A stretch of 57,221 nt of DNA from assembly GCA_021399435.1 (NCBI GenBank), contig JAJTUP010000167.1:1-57221 (forward strand), written 5' to 3'. Each line of letters begins with the position of its first letter. Within the stretch, counting starts at the first letter, position 1. Position numbers and translations under genes: made by a program. The notes beneath the pieces were generated by a model. The model saw nothing but the letters and a program-made list of their open reading frames with translations. It was not told the DNA's origin and made no database searches. The stretch is from Diaporthe sp. PMI_573 (lineage: Eukaryota; Ascomycota; Sordariomycetes; Diaporthales; Diaporthaceae). Shown here piece after piece: positions 1 through 10,648 of this stretch.

Positions 1-955
1 TATGGTTTTAGAGAATTTCTTTCTACTAGTCTTTAAGGATACTAGCCTTTTAAGCAAGCAAGCCAAATTTAGCAAGAAAATAATAAATGTTGACATCCTT
101 TCTATTCTTGTAGAAGGTCTTGCTAAGTTTAGCTTATGCCTTAGAAGCAATGTTTTTATTATAAAAAGCGGCGGCAAGGACTTAAATTATCTCTATAAAA
201 CAGGAAAAAGGGCGTATTGTTAACTAGTAGTGAGTTTTTAAAGACTCTCAGGCTTCTTTATTAAGACAATTTATAAGGTAGATTATGTAAAGCTTTTTAT
301 TATGGTATGTAATATTGTCAGCTTTAAACTTGTCGGCTATTAATTATAGCCAGGTAGTAAAAAGCTTGTAGTTGCTAGTAAACTTTTCTGGGTTGGGAAC
401 GCGGGATTTCTCTTTATAGTTATAGTTAGGGTTAATATTGCTAGGATATCTCTTAAAGGCAGCCTATATAGCTACCCCTATAGGTATAAAGTTGTTTAAG
501 TTGCCGCCAAATGTGCTGGCTGCTGTTGGCTTGCGTTTTTATTAAGGTAGGCTTGTAGTTCTTTCTTAGGCCTTAAGCTCTGTAATCCTTACTCTAAGCA
601 TTGCAAGCTTGTTTAGCCGGGCCTAGTTGTTGTTATAGTCAGACATTGTCTCTCTCTAAAGGTATCTGTTTGGGTCTTAGTCTTGGGTCTTTGTCGGCTC
701 TATAGACAGCAAGACAGTCTGGTCTTCTTTAGCTATACTAGCTGCTTTAAGGGTAGATTGAAATAAGTTGCTATTATTCTCCTCTTGGTCTTCTGGGGTC
801 CTTATATCTAGACTGGTTTAATCTAAGGTAAGCTTTAAGTCTGGCTCTCCGAGAAACACATTGTCTTCTACTGTCTCAAACTGTACTGAGTTTCCGATTA
901 GATTAAGTTAAGCTAACTGTTAACTTGTTAATCCCTAGTTATTCTTTTTAAGCAT
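1..955 (-). pseudogene. Decayed retrotransposon gag (Ty3/Gypsy-like), runs off left edge
   Basis: One minus-strand frame can be followed from an ATG at 955 to the window start, about 318 codons. It is interrupted only by TAA, TAG and one TGA, mostly where Gln or Arg would be expected. After an acidic N-terminal part (about 900-660) comes a short Met-started helical stretch near 647. A gag-like core follows, with a PNPEKFTSNYK-type motif near 390, an LINCLNKEA-type motif near 260, and an AKLSK...NIYY helix near 110-80. The order resembles the capsid region of fungal Gypsy gag proteins; that assignment is by resemblance only. Protease, RT and integrase would lie left of the window. The codon damage is the C-to-T type expected from RIP. 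A different gag family or a Copia-type gag cannot be excluded. Confidence 0.5.
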
Positions 956-1103
956 ATAGTAATATATAGGTCTTGGGTTTTAGGTCTTAGGTAAGGTCTT
1001 TTCCGTCGGTTGTATTAATATAAGGATTGGGTTCTATATTTATTAATTGCTCGGTTAGTAAGAAAGTTGGCAAGCTTAAAATAGTATTACGGCCAGTACA
1101 AGA

Positions 1104-1277
1104 TGTAGTATAGGAGCTAAGTCTATTGGCGCTATTAATAAATATTCTAAGCTAAGGAGAGGAAAAGAAAGGAGAAAGCAAAGCTTTTTAGCTTGCAAAG
1201 TCTTAACGCGACTATAGGGCTAAGGGTTAGGGTCCTTATAACGGCTAGAGGGCTTGCCTATCATAGCTGCCGTCACA
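1104..1277 (-). repeat. Candidate 5' LTR of the element at the left edge
   Basis: The plus strand reads TGTAGTATAGG at the left and GCCGTCACA at the right, giving TG...CA ends and a 174-bp unit about 150 bp upstream of the gag start. The right end resembles the GTCGTGACA end of the intact Gypsy element at 35411. There is no second copy in the window and no visible primer-binding site, so this is a guess at the boundaries. Confidence 0.22.
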
Positions 1278-3310
1278 ATAAGAGCCAAGTAATAAAACTA
1301 TTCACGTTACTAGCCAACGCCTATACGTTGGTAATAACTTGCTGAATATTTTGAAAACTACGCAGAGTTGTAATAAATATCTTAGAGCTCTTTTGGAGGA
1401 AATCTAGTAGTATAGTATCAAATAATCGCGTAATAATGGTAGTGGTAGTGTTTTAGAATACCCCCTAGGGTAACTCTTTATATAAGACTAACAGCAAATT
1501 CTTTAGTTTTACAGGTTTCCTTAAAAAGATGCTATAAATAGACCAACTATTAAGGATATTTTTTTTTATAATCTACTCCTTGTAGCAGTTATTACCACTA
1601 GACAGGCTGATACTACTACAAGGTGTTAGCAGAGGGGCTGGCCCCTGTAATAGGCACAGACTATGGTTATTAAACTTTTCCAACGTGTCGCACATTATAA
1701 GTTTCTTTTCTTTCTTCTCCCCTCCTCAAGCTTAGAATCTTTGTATATAATGTTAATATAACAGCTTCTATGCTGGATATTGCTGGCCGTTATACTCTTT
1801 ATGTATATTTATATATATAATAAGAAATATCTCTTTTAAAGAGTTATTCTCTAACTATATTAAATATTAGTAGAACTGTTTTTATTATATAAATTGAAAT
1901 TAAAGATAGTAAAGTTAAATCGAAATTTAGTTAGTACAGAGACGATAAAGAAGGGCGGGAATAATTAAAAAATAATTAAATTGGGAAAAGCTATGGCACA
2001 AAATGATGGAAATTGTTGGTACGGCCCTGACGGCAAGGGTTAAGGGGTCTTTGTATGTATAAATAGGTTGAAGTAGACTATATGTATCTAGGTACGGGGT
2101 CTAATTTCTGCTTGTCTAGAAAGGAAGAAGCCATTGCTAATATGGGCACCAAAGTGCTTGGTATAGTAGCCAGCCCTCTGGCTGACTAAGCTAGACCGGC
2201 CCTTCTAATTAGCTGATATAAATAGGCAAAGACATAATTGCTAGTTTGCCTTTAATCTAATCTCTATAGAATATGTAATTTTCCGCAATATAACGTATAG
2301 CCTGGCGCCTAGAGGTAATTAATTGATTACCAATAGTCAGATTACATACTAAAGCGAGATCTTTTAACTCGTTTTATTTAATGGCTAAAAAAGAAGCTCT
2401 CTGCCATGTAAGTAGTCTTATAATAGCTTTATTATATACCTGCTAATTAAAAGCCTGCTAAAGACTATTAGGTATAGGAATAGATATAAATATGGCGGTT
2501 AATAAGCGTTAATTTGACAATATTAGCAAAGGCGGTAGCGGCGGTTAAAGCTATATAGTATGGCGGTTTTTAATATACTATACAGCTATTACTTAATATC
2601 CATAACTCTATTTAGGGTATAATCGGCATATATAAAGCATAGTACTTTTAGTCTTTTATTTGCAGCCGGCAATAAGTGGTTTATTCTTATCTAGATACTG
2701 TCGATCTATAATAGAAAAGAAGTTTAAAGGCAATTAATTAGATATTTAAGAATTAGAGTTGCCGATTAATAATAAAATATTGCTTTTTAAAGCCATAATA
2801 ATAGATATAAGATAAAAACTATCTTAATATAAAACTTTTCCGGTATTTGTAATATCTAGGGTAATAAAAAGCTATTATATTTGGGGATAAATTAGTTGTT
2901 ATAGAAGCTCTCGATTCTCTATCTAATAAGTGGAAAATAGGTTGGTTTCTTATACCTAAGGTAAAGGGTCTCTGGGACTGTTATATTAAAGAACTTGCTT
3001 TTTGGGAAAGATAGGTAACACTAACTTTTAACCAGAAGTTTAGACTTCTGACCTGCTAGTGAATAGCCTTTCTAAGCGGCAGAAGGACCTTCCTTCCGGC
3101 TTGATGAAATGTATGACCTTTTAGCCCGTTGGATGTAATAAAAGCAATAAAAAAAGCTTATTTTACTTATTTTGTTTATTCTGTTATTCTATTATAATAG
3201 ATTAGTGTGAGAGCCATAATATAATAACAGAATAACAGAATAAAAAAATATTAACACATTATACAGAACAAGCAACAGAATAACAGAACAAGTTGCCCAT
3301 ATATGCTTAA
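1278..3310. other. AT-rich repeat-derived DNA without a readable gene
   Basis: The stretch is strongly AT-rich, TpA-rich and full of stops in all frames. The right part (about 2040-3310) lies immediately upstream of a pogo transposase C-terminus on the same strand and is probably its destroyed body. At 3185-3245, copies of the motif AACAGAATAACAGAA lie on both strands around TATTATAATAG, giving an imperfect inverted repeat. No intact frame, terminal repeat pair or RNA gene was recognised. Confidence 0.5.
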
Positions 3311-3754
3311 CAGACTGTCCAGCAATTAAGTTTTATTAATAGAAGGATATCTGCCCATCAGGGAAGCTCCCCTACACCAATTATGGAGGCTGTTGATCGA
3401 CTAGCGAAGGGTGCACAAGTAATGGCGCACTCACTCACCATGATGAGCGAGCAGATCCGCATACTTTAAGACGCCAACATGGCACTCGCCAAACGCCGGA
3501 GGGCTAAAAGAAGTCGAGTCCAGCTTGGAGGGGCCCTTAGTATTGAGGACTCTCAAGCAATAATCGAAGAAAAACAAAAGGGGAAGCGGCCAGCTGGTGA
3601 AATGGCTGGTAGTGCTGAGGAGGCGGTCTGCGGCGGACCGACTAAACAACAATGTGGCAACTACGGCAAGACTGGGCACAATGCAAGAACTTGTAAGAAA
3701 GATGTAGAAGAGTCTAGTCAGTTAGATTCTGAGTATATAATAGTACATTTCTAA
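3311..3754 (+). pseudogene. Pogo-like DDE transposase, C-terminal remnant with zinc knuckle
   Basis: The frame reads a coiled, charged tail typical of fungal pogo/Fot1-like transposases: SSPTPIMEAVDRLAKGAQ, then a basic KRRRAKRSR segment, and finally CGNYGKTGHNARTC at about 3653-3694. That last motif is a CCHC knuckle whose second Cys has become Tyr (TGC to TAC, a G-to-A change). A TAA near 3468 interrupts the tail; the part from the ATG at 3479 to the stop at 3754 is open. The catalytic DDE domain should lie upstream, where only AT-rich debris remains. Compared with that debris this tail is GC-balanced, so decay was uneven along the element. It is non-functional as it stands. Confidence 0.7.
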
Positions 3755-4030
3755 GCGGTCCGCGGCGAACCGCCCAAATAGTTGGTCTGGCTGGTATAGA
3801 TTGAGGTTAATCCTGCATGGCTGAAATGCTCCATTTTGGTGGGAAAGCTGATTTTCCCACCAAAAGTCCGCCACTTCAGACTGGCACTGCAGCCACGCTA
3901 ACTACTCTAAATTAAGTAAATCAATTAAAAATAAGCAAATAAGATCAGTTGGCACCAATTGGTGCCAAATACAATTGACCTTTCTGCCCTGGGTGGGTGC
4001 TGGGGTTGGCTAAAGTTGGTAGTTTTGCTG

Positions 4031-4078
4031 AAAATCCGCCACTTACTGTCCTCCGCCACTGACTGTCCAACCACGTTA
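4031..4078 (+). repeat. Probable right terminal repeat of the pogo element at 3.3-3.75 kb
   Basis: The stretch carries two tandem-like TCCGCCACT units and ends CCACGT followed by TA. The complete pogo element at 8797-10646 also ends ACGT followed by TA. The matching left end was not found, presumably because it lies in the degraded region upstream. The gap from 3755 to 4030 holds further GGCGGAC/GTCCGCC words on both strands but no gene. Confidence 0.4.
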
Positions 4079-4343
4079 TAAATATTATATTTTTAAAAAA
4101 TATTTAAGAATTTACGAAAAGAAAAAAAGTTATTTACTGCTATTTTAACTTGAACTTATTTGTTTTTTTATTAAGATAAAATGTGAAAGCTAACCCTTAA
4201 TACTAAACGACTAAAGATGGAGAGGACAGCTCATAAGAAGTATTAACCTAATGTCCGCGGCTGTAGTACCGTGCTGGAAATCATCGACAACTCAATGGAG
4301 CGAGCGATAAAGCTGGAATCTGAGAAAGACCCGGAGCAAACAT

Positions 4344-6485
4344 CTAGCAGAACGTGAACTGCTGACGCTGTACCTTGCCTGCGCGAAGCAAACCGAGCAC
4401 CTCGCCATCCATCAACCCCTGAATGTACGCCTCGCCAAGAACGTGGTAATACGGCCCAGCGGGGCGGATAAGAAGGGGAGCACTACAGCCAAAAAGGACG
4501 GCGATCAAATCACCTTGCCTGACCTGTTCACTCTCGGCGCCATAGATATTGTTAGTGGCCCAGCCGAACTGGCCATTAGCGGTGGCCATGAACGTCCTCT
4601 TATTCAAGGTCCTGACAAAGCAAGAGTACACCTCGCTGTAGTCGTACTCGGATGCATCGACCGGCATCTCATCCTCGAAGAAGTCGTCGAGGCGGTACTC
4701 GCCCAGCCGAAAGTCTTTGTTGAGGGCACGGAACCCTTCCCAACGGTGGTAGTAGCTCTCCTGGCCGGCGAGCCACGCCCATCCTCGCTTCGAGAACTCG
4801 GGCTCCGCGTCGCCGACCCTAAACTTCCGCGGGAGGCTAAAGATGGCCGCGTGCCGGGCCGACGCCTTCTTGCTTTCGGCGACCCTGTCCATGACGAGGG
4901 TGCGGTAAAGCGCCTCCGCGGTAGCCGTGCGGTCTCCATACGCACTTTGCCACCCCTCTGGCTGGCAGAGCGAGTACTCGTCCCAGGTGAACCAGCTCGT
5001 GCTCCGGACGCAGAGGCCAGAGACTGCATCCACAACAATGCCGCTGCAGGTCAGCAGCGTGCCGCCACATGAGAAGGTGGCGTCGTGAGCAGTTCCAAGG
5101 CTTGCTCGGTACGGGACGTGCGGCGCGGCGGCCGACTCTGGACCTGGAAAGAAGCCCGTCGGACCCCACAGCTGACTTTCCGTCCTGGCAAATCTCCAGC
5201 GGCTTGGCCATAGCCAGTCAGCCGCCCAGGTAGGGGCGCCAGAGGGTCCCCAGGGGTTTCCTTCCAGGACAGGGTCAAGGGTGTTGGACGAGTCGATGAA
5301 AGCCCGGGCGGTGGCGGCGTATACGCGAGATACCGGAAGTGTATAGTCAGGCTGAAGCCGTCTGGCCACATCAGGAGGCATAAGCCCCACAAGACCGTAG
5401 ACTTTGTCCCGTGGGTCCTTGCAGTCTGCCGAGTTGGCAATATCGAGGAGTCTTCCAAAAGTTGGATAGTTGCCTCCATTTTCCTCGCAGTTACCCAGGG
5501 GGCCGAGGTCAGAGTACACAAGGTGGAACTTATCCACCCCGGACCAAGGAACGCCCGTGACCCCCGTTTCGGGCGTCAGTTCTAAGGACATCTCCCTCGA
5601 AAGTAGATGGTCCTTGATAAACCACAGATGCTCCTCGAGGAAAGTGATCCCGGCGACGAAAGACGCCCAATCAATAGAGACGGTGCCACATGTGATCCAC
5701 GTCGCGGATGCGCCCATGATCATCTCCTGGATAATCCAAAGGCGGGACCAATATGGACGATCGATGATCTCTTGCAAGGCCAACCAGCACCCCTTTCCTA
5801 GATACTCGGGCTCAGAGGACAAGGCCGCCTCGATCAGGGGCCCGCACTGGGCCTCGCTGAGGGCCGACAGGTCTTGGATAAGCTGAATTGCGAGGCTGCT
5901 CCGAAACACCTCGTCGCCTACCCAGGCAATGACAGCCCAGGCGTTGCCATAGATGTCTCGCATCCTCCGGAGCTGCCGCGCACGCTCGTCCCAGTCGGCT
6001 TGGTTGATGCAAATGGAGTCCACCCAGAGCTTGAAGCCATCCTCGAAACGGCCTTGTCGGGAAAACGCCCACAGGGCACTTGCGAGATTCGCCGTGATCT
6101 GCCTCCGTCTGCCGTTGATGACGATGGGCGCGGTGTCCTTCTCATCACCCCAGACGTACGAGAGCGCCGCGTAGTCTCCCCAAGTGAAGCGGTGTTGGCT
6201 GGAGGTGGGCCGAGTAGCCTGTAGCCGCCTCAAGGGCGCCAAACCGGCGAGCGCTGGGGCAAGGCGGCTTTGGCTCCATTGCGACGTAGCGGCGCGTTTG
6301 CCCAGGCTTCCCATGCCGGGGCCCGACCGGAATATTTGGTAATCGGCGGTGAAAGCTGTCAATGAGTGTGTCTCCAGAGTGCAGTGTATCAGGCCCAGAC
6401 TGCGTGACTCTGGGTCGAGGGTAAGGAGACGAACTTCATCCTTGGTGTCGTCGAGACTGCCATATAGAGGTTCCATACTGAACAC
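4344..6485 (-). CDS. HET-domain protein (heterokaryon incompatibility type), 713 aa
   Basis: An uninterrupted GC-rich single-exon frame. The HET domain (PF06985 type) starts near residue 105 with YAALSYVWGD. It continues with LWVDSICINQ (153-162), the RMRDIY helix (about 174-179) and AWVGDE (187-192). These are the three conserved blocks of the family in the usual order and spacing. The C-terminus carries the GEAYIQGLMDGE signature (about 684-695) that closes many stand-alone HET proteins, so the protein looks full length. HET domains trigger programmed cell death during non-self recognition between fungal strains; that role is inferred from the family. No NACHT, WD-repeat or other sensor domain is fused to it. 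The start at 6485 is the first Met of the frame; a second Met three codons in is equally plausible. The gene sits as a GC-rich island between repeat-derived tracts and shows no RIP-type nonsense. Confidence 0.9.
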   Translation of the reverse strand: MFSMEPLYGSLDDTKDEVRLLTLDPESRSLGLIHCTLETHSLTAFTADYQIFRSGPGMGSLGKRAATSQWSQSRLAPALAGLAPLRRLQATRPTSSQHRFTWGDYAALSYVWGDEKDTAPIVINGRRRQITANLASALWAFSRQGRFEDGFKLWVDSICINQADWDERARQLRRMRDIYGNAWAVIAWVGDEVFRSSLAIQLIQDLSALSEAQCGPLIEAALSSEPEYLGKGCWLALQEIIDRPYWSRLWIIQEMIMGASATWITCGTVSIDWASFVAGITFLEEHLWFIKDHLLSREMSLELTPETGVTGVPWSGVDKFHLVYSDLGPLGNCEENGGNYPTFGRLLDIANSADCKDPRDKVYGLVGLMPPDVARRLQPDYTLPVSRVYAATARAFIDSSNTLDPVLEGNPWGPSGAPTWAADWLWPSRWRFARTESQLWGPTGFFPGPESAAAPHVPYRASLGTAHDATFSCGGTLLTCSGIVVDAVSGLCVRSTSWFTWDEYSLCQPEGWQSAYGDRTATAEALYRTLVMDRVAESKKASARHAAIFSLPRKFRVGDAEPEFSKRGWAWLAGQESYYHRWEGFRALNKDFRLGEYRLDDFFEDEMPVDASEYDYSEVYSCFVRTLNKRTFMATANGQFGWATNNIYGAESEQVRQGDLIAVLFGCSAPLLIRPAGPYYHVLGEAYIQGLMDGEVLGLLRAGKVQRQQFTFC

Positions 6486-8340
6486 CCGAATGTGAGTGGC
6501 ATGGCAAAGCTGAGATTCGCCTTATGGTGATATCAAGAGCTGAAAAGCATCAGCCTTTGCGGCTGAGTCTCAACAGCATGTGAGGCTAACTTAGTGGGGC
6601 AGAACGGCCGCCAAATCGGAATGCTTCGGCGAGCAGGTCGAGACCAGCCGTGGTCGGGGCCGTCCCAAGCGCCGCCTACAGAGTGAGATTACAAAGAGCT
6701 TGCGTACCTTGGCCACTTCAAAGAGAAACTGTAATAATCAGGGACCGGACGCGTCTAGCACGTGGATTTTTGACGAGTCTCGGCTGATATTCTGACAGGA
6801 GACCCAAACCGCAAAGCGGCTTGCCCAAAAGAGCCTTGAGGAACGAAATTTCAATATGGAATTCTGTCAGATTATCACCCTTTTAGGTATATGGGACGTG
6901 TAATTATGGTCCAATTGATGGGGTGGTCACTGTGTGTATTGTGATCATGTCTTGTCTAGGTTCTCTAGCGCGACCCCTCCCGTTGGGGGCTGGTTTTGTC
7001 ATGACGGACATATTGATGCCTCAGGCACACACCTCTTGGCTACCCGTCACATCTGACAGTGGCGTTTATGCGGGGGCTGAGCAATTTTGGCTGTCCGAAA
7101 TAGGGGGGGCGTCAGAAATGGTGCGGCCACGGTAACTGCAGTGGGAGATCCCGCCCACTCGTGGTCTGTTGCGTAACTGCTACCCGAACTATGAATTCAG
7201 CTACCACTTCCATTTGGCAGACGCCTCTCGGCCAGCTCTGAACTCGGATTGGCTTCGAGACTGATCTACGGAAAAGCAAAGATAAGTGGTCTACTGTACG
7301 CTCGAGTCTGCGCAAAGTGGCTTTATCTAAGTGGTTCCGGTAGGGAAACAGAGCTAAGCCGGACTATTAAAATCAACTAGCGGACGAGCAAGGGCGTGTG
7401 GATTGCAAACCTTGTTGAAAGGGGATCAAGATAATCTGATAGGTGATGAGAAATGAATACGAAGGCTTATTAAGACCGTGCTTTGGTCTAGAGCAGGGGA
7501 TTAGCACTCGGTATACCTGTACGATCTGTATGCTTGTCGGGGTCTGCCTAACTTCTTCTGCCAGCATTACGTCTATTGTGCTGTAGGAGCGATAGCTTGG
7601 TATGTAGCAGTGTTTTGACTCTCTGGAAGCGACTAAAACGCCTGTTTTCTTATAGTATGTTGTATGAGGATGCTGGTTGCTGCTGTGTTAAATGGTATGC
7701 TATAGCTGACGGGTCTGAGGGCTACAGTAGCTATTGGATATAGGTATGTATAGGGTTAGTGTATATATGATGGTCGATAATACCCGCGGGTCTGTTTTTC
7801 TTCGAGCTGTCTTGAATGATCTGCAGATTAAATTCTGTATAAACCTTGCTGGTATGATTAGTGTGTAGCTGGCTGCCTTTTGATTTAAAACATGCTTGGC
7901 CCTGGTGTAAGAGTCTATTGTCTATCCCTTCTTACCTAGCCTTGGTTCCAGAAGTGAGCGTTTGTGTAGTTAAAATACGAAGAGCCACTATGTCGAAGGT
8001 CGGAATACTGCCTGTTCCTAGGGACGAAACTTTAGAATTCGATGGTTTCTCTAAACTTCAAATCAGAATTGTGGTCGTCTATACAGGCTTAAAACCCCTA
8101 TTGTACTGTACACGAGCTCTCTACTCTCAAAAGTCTCATCGCTCTATTCAAATAGCTACATATACACAGAATCGCTCGTTCAAGAAACCTCCTTCACGGC
8201 GTGAAATCCGTGAATCTTCCAACCTGATTTACACCTTCAGCATTGTTTAGAAATACAACGGGCGCTATTGTCAACTAGGATATCGTGACAATACAGGCAA
8301 AGACTTTATGGCGGATAGTGGAAACCACATGAGTAAAAGA
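6486..8340. other. Intergenic region upstream of the HET gene
   Basis: Base composition is moderate and several short frames are present (for example 7861-8250, plus strand), but none has a recognisable motif, codon bias or conserved architecture. The first few hundred bases left of 6900 presumably hold the HET gene promoter; no distinct TATA element was identified. No repeat ends were seen. Confidence 0.4.
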
Positions 8341-8475
8341 TGGAAAAGGACGCGATCGCGGTGTACTCCGATGGGTCGGAGAACCGCGGGATCACCTCCT
8401 GGTCGTTCGTGGCGTATCAGAACGTCACGGAGATCGCAAACGGCAGAGGACGACTCCGCGAGGCACACGTCTCTG
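8341..8475 (+). pseudogene. Tad-like LINE RNase H fragment
   Basis: The frame reads AVYSDGSENRGITSWSF followed by VAYQNVTEIANGRGRLREA. This matches the first strand and opening motif (YSDGS...G.G) of the RNase H domain in Tad1-clade non-LTR retrotransposons. The resemblance stops abruptly after about 8475. It is a GC-rich scrap of about 45 codons with no reverse transcriptase beside it, so it is a truncated LINE remnant. Its Asp in YSDGS is the first catalytic carboxylate of the fold; the others are absent. Confidence 0.6.
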
Positions 8476-8796
8476 TCATCTGGTTGAGTGTCGTACTAAG
8501 ATCCATGCCAATACAGTTGTGAGCATATGTATCTTCCTTTTACGAAATTACTGAAATACTGTATGTCATTCTTCAAACTTTAAGAGGCCTTGCTGTCACA
8601 TCGATCTACCTTAGCGAGAACTTAGTCATTTATAATTGGCGGTAAAGTGCCTTCTCACAAGTACAAGTATTTACCCTAGGCGGCTTTCAGAAGTACTGTA
8701 AAATTCATAAAAGTATAGGATGCCTGGCCAATCATCACTGTCCCGAGCTACAGTGCGACTATGTTGCTGATTTACCTAGGCCGATTTGTTGAGTTA

Positions 8797-8827
8797 ACGT
8801 CCCCGGCCCGGCTTCCGCCCCCCCCCT
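8797..8827 (+). repeat. Left TIR of the pogo element
   Basis: 31 bp, identical to the reverse complement of 10616-10646, preceded by the TA target dinucleotide. An imperfect second copy of its inner half (AATTCCGCCCCCTTCC) follows directly. Confidence 0.92.
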
Positions 8828-9171
8828 AATTCCGCCCCCTTCCCTCACAACCGCCCCCTTCGCCTCGTCGCCGACAACGCCGCCACCACAATAGTTAACC
8901 TCGCTTCCAATAGTGTTTCCGACTCTTCTAAAGCGTCGCTTTCTTCTAATACCACCCCCGCTTCAATCTAAGTCCTCCGAATGGCCTTGATATCGGTGAA
9001 AAGTTCATTCGGGTTAAGTTAAACCTTCTTCCTTCGGACTACCCTACTGGCTTTAATCTGGGCTTCCAACTCTCGGGCTTTTTGTAAGGATATCGTTAGA
9101 TCGACGTCTATCTGGTCCTAACTTTTGAGGATTTTCCTAAAGAGAAGTCGTAATGTAGGGCTGAGATTCTT

Positions 9172-10485
9172 CTAACAGACATACCGAGCCACCATACCCC
9201 TTAGGTCTTGAGATCGCTTAGGGGTTGTAAAAACGGTCCCTCGAGGCCGACAAAAACACTTATCAGTATAGAAATGGCTACTGGAGCTATTAGTACCGCC
9301 AGATTCCAACAATCTCGCTTCCTTCTCGCGATTATTGGTAATAAAGTGGCTTCTAAGTACCCTATGCTTAGACACTGGCCAGAGACCAGTTGCCTGCCAG
9401 CCAGAACGTATATTTGCTTCCGTTAAAGTATCAATTCGAGCCTTGTAATAGTAATAAAGAAACCGTTTCTTTGCCATAACTGTTAACAAATCGTACCCTC
9501 CCTGGTAATCGAGATGCTTCTTAAATGCAAGCTTTAGAGGGCTGAAGATCGCTACATCGAGCGGTTGCAGCATATACGAAGTATAGGCGGGTAAAAAAAC
9601 AATATATACCTTATTCAAGAAGCATTCCCACATAAACTCGACCATTGTATATATATGGTACCCATCGATTACAAGAAGGCGCCATTCTGATGGGTCCTCT
9701 GGTACTGTTTAAAGAAGGAAGACCTTCCGAAGCTAGTAGATAGCAATAGGTTCCTCCATCCACCCCTTCTTCGTTGCCGTGAACTGCCAGCCCTTGTAAT
9801 CTTCAAGGGCGATAGGAAACCACTGCTGCTAAATGCTGAGTCCCTTAAAAATAACGAGTGGGACGAAGAACTTGCCCATAGCGGAGATACACTCAAGGAA
9901 GGAGGTCCACACTCTCGAATTAAAGTCCTTCTAAAGAAGCTGGCTTCCTTCCAAATAACCAATCGTAAGCGCCTTCTCGGACTTGCCCTCCATCAGCCCG
10001 CCCTCGTCAGCATTCCATCAGTTAGCCAGCTTAATTACCTTCACAATAGGCAACTATATAAAGTCAAACCACGACCCAACGTTCTTTTTAGTAGCTACCC
10101 TTAGCCGTTTAGCCTCAACACGCTGGTACTTACGGCTTCGGAGAATAGGGTAACGAAGGAGGAAGGCCCTCAGCCACTTCCTTCCAAGAGGAGCGACCTC
10201 CTTCCCCGACAAGGCCATTCAGGCTACCAGAGCCCTCGTTTCCTAGTAAGTTAACACATGGCCTAAGCTACTTTAGTTGATAAGAAATAGGGCCAATCAA
10301 TCCTCCTAATCATCAGAAAGAGGCCTCTAAGGTTCGTAAGAAACACGCTAGCTTTGCATGCTGGCAAGGCAATCGTAAAGTATAGAATGGGGGATATGCC
10401 AGGTCCTGCAAGCCTGCTTGACAAGCATTCCATCCCTGCACGCAACAAGGGCGTCATGGATCTCGGCTTCCCCATAGGGCTTCAT
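9172..10485 (-). pseudogene. Pogo-type DDE transposase, inactivated by nonsense codons
   Basis: One frame of 437 codons can be followed from the ATG at 10485 to the stop at 9172. The N-terminus (10485 to about 10350) is a psq/CENP-B-like helix-turn-helix: an AEIHDALVACRDG segment followed by ACRTWHIPHSILYDCLAS. The DDE_1 catalytic core follows. Its three acidic residues can be placed at NADEGG (codon 10008), LLVIDGYH (codon 9666) and the end of MLQPLD (codon 9558). The second and third are separated by 35 residues, as expected for this group. The C-terminal GWQATGLWPVS motif is also typical. Several TAG and TAA codons, mostly at expected Gln positions, break the frame, for example between 9920 and 9700. 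The family acts in the nucleus by cut-and-paste at TA sites. Confidence 0.85.
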
Positions 10486-10615
10486 GATAACTAGATTAAT
10501 GCTTAGAAGAAGTTTAGTGACCAGAAAAAATTCTCTCGGAAAGATATGGTTGAGTTTATATAGGGTGGGGGTAGACGCGTACACGCGTGAACGCGGATGT
10601 GGGGGGGGCGGAAGC

Positions 10616-10646
10616 AGGGGGGGGGCGGAAGCCGGGCCGGGGACGT
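10616..10646 (-). repeat. Right TIR of the pogo element
   Basis: Exact inverted copy of 8797-8827, followed by TA. Long G runs lie on both sides of the conserved CGGAAGCC core. Confidence 0.92.
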
Positions 10647-10648
10647 TA

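Larger units (their letters stand above)
8797..10646 (-). mobile_element. Complete pogo-type DNA transposon with perfect 31-bp TIRs
   Basis: The element is 1,850 bp. Its left end starts ACGTCCCCGGCCCGGCTTCC and runs into a nine-C tract ending in T at 8827. The right end (10616-10646) is the exact reverse complement over all 31 bases. Both ends are flanked by TA (8795-8796 and 10647-10648), the target duplication of the Tc1/mariner-pogo superfamily. Just inside each TIR a second TTCCGCCCCCC unit repeats the inner part of the TIR. The single transposase gene runs right to left and is broken by nonsense codons. The ends look sound, so the element could be mobilised only in trans by a related transposase. 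Confidence 0.92.

Noticed and set aside
3185..3290. AACAGAATAACAGAA repeats as a CRISPR-like or tandem array
   Set aside because: Copies are irregular, overlap and lie in both orientations; there are no spacers, and the setting is a eukaryotic repeat tract.
4443..6224. Several open frames on both strands inside the HET gene (for example 4443-5072 plus, 5470-5886 plus)
   Set aside because: They are shadows of a GC-rich coding region; the minus 713-codon frame carries all conserved HET blocks.
7861..8250. 129-codon plus-strand frame
   Set aside because: No motif, ordinary composition, no intron signals or repeat family; open by chance is plausible.
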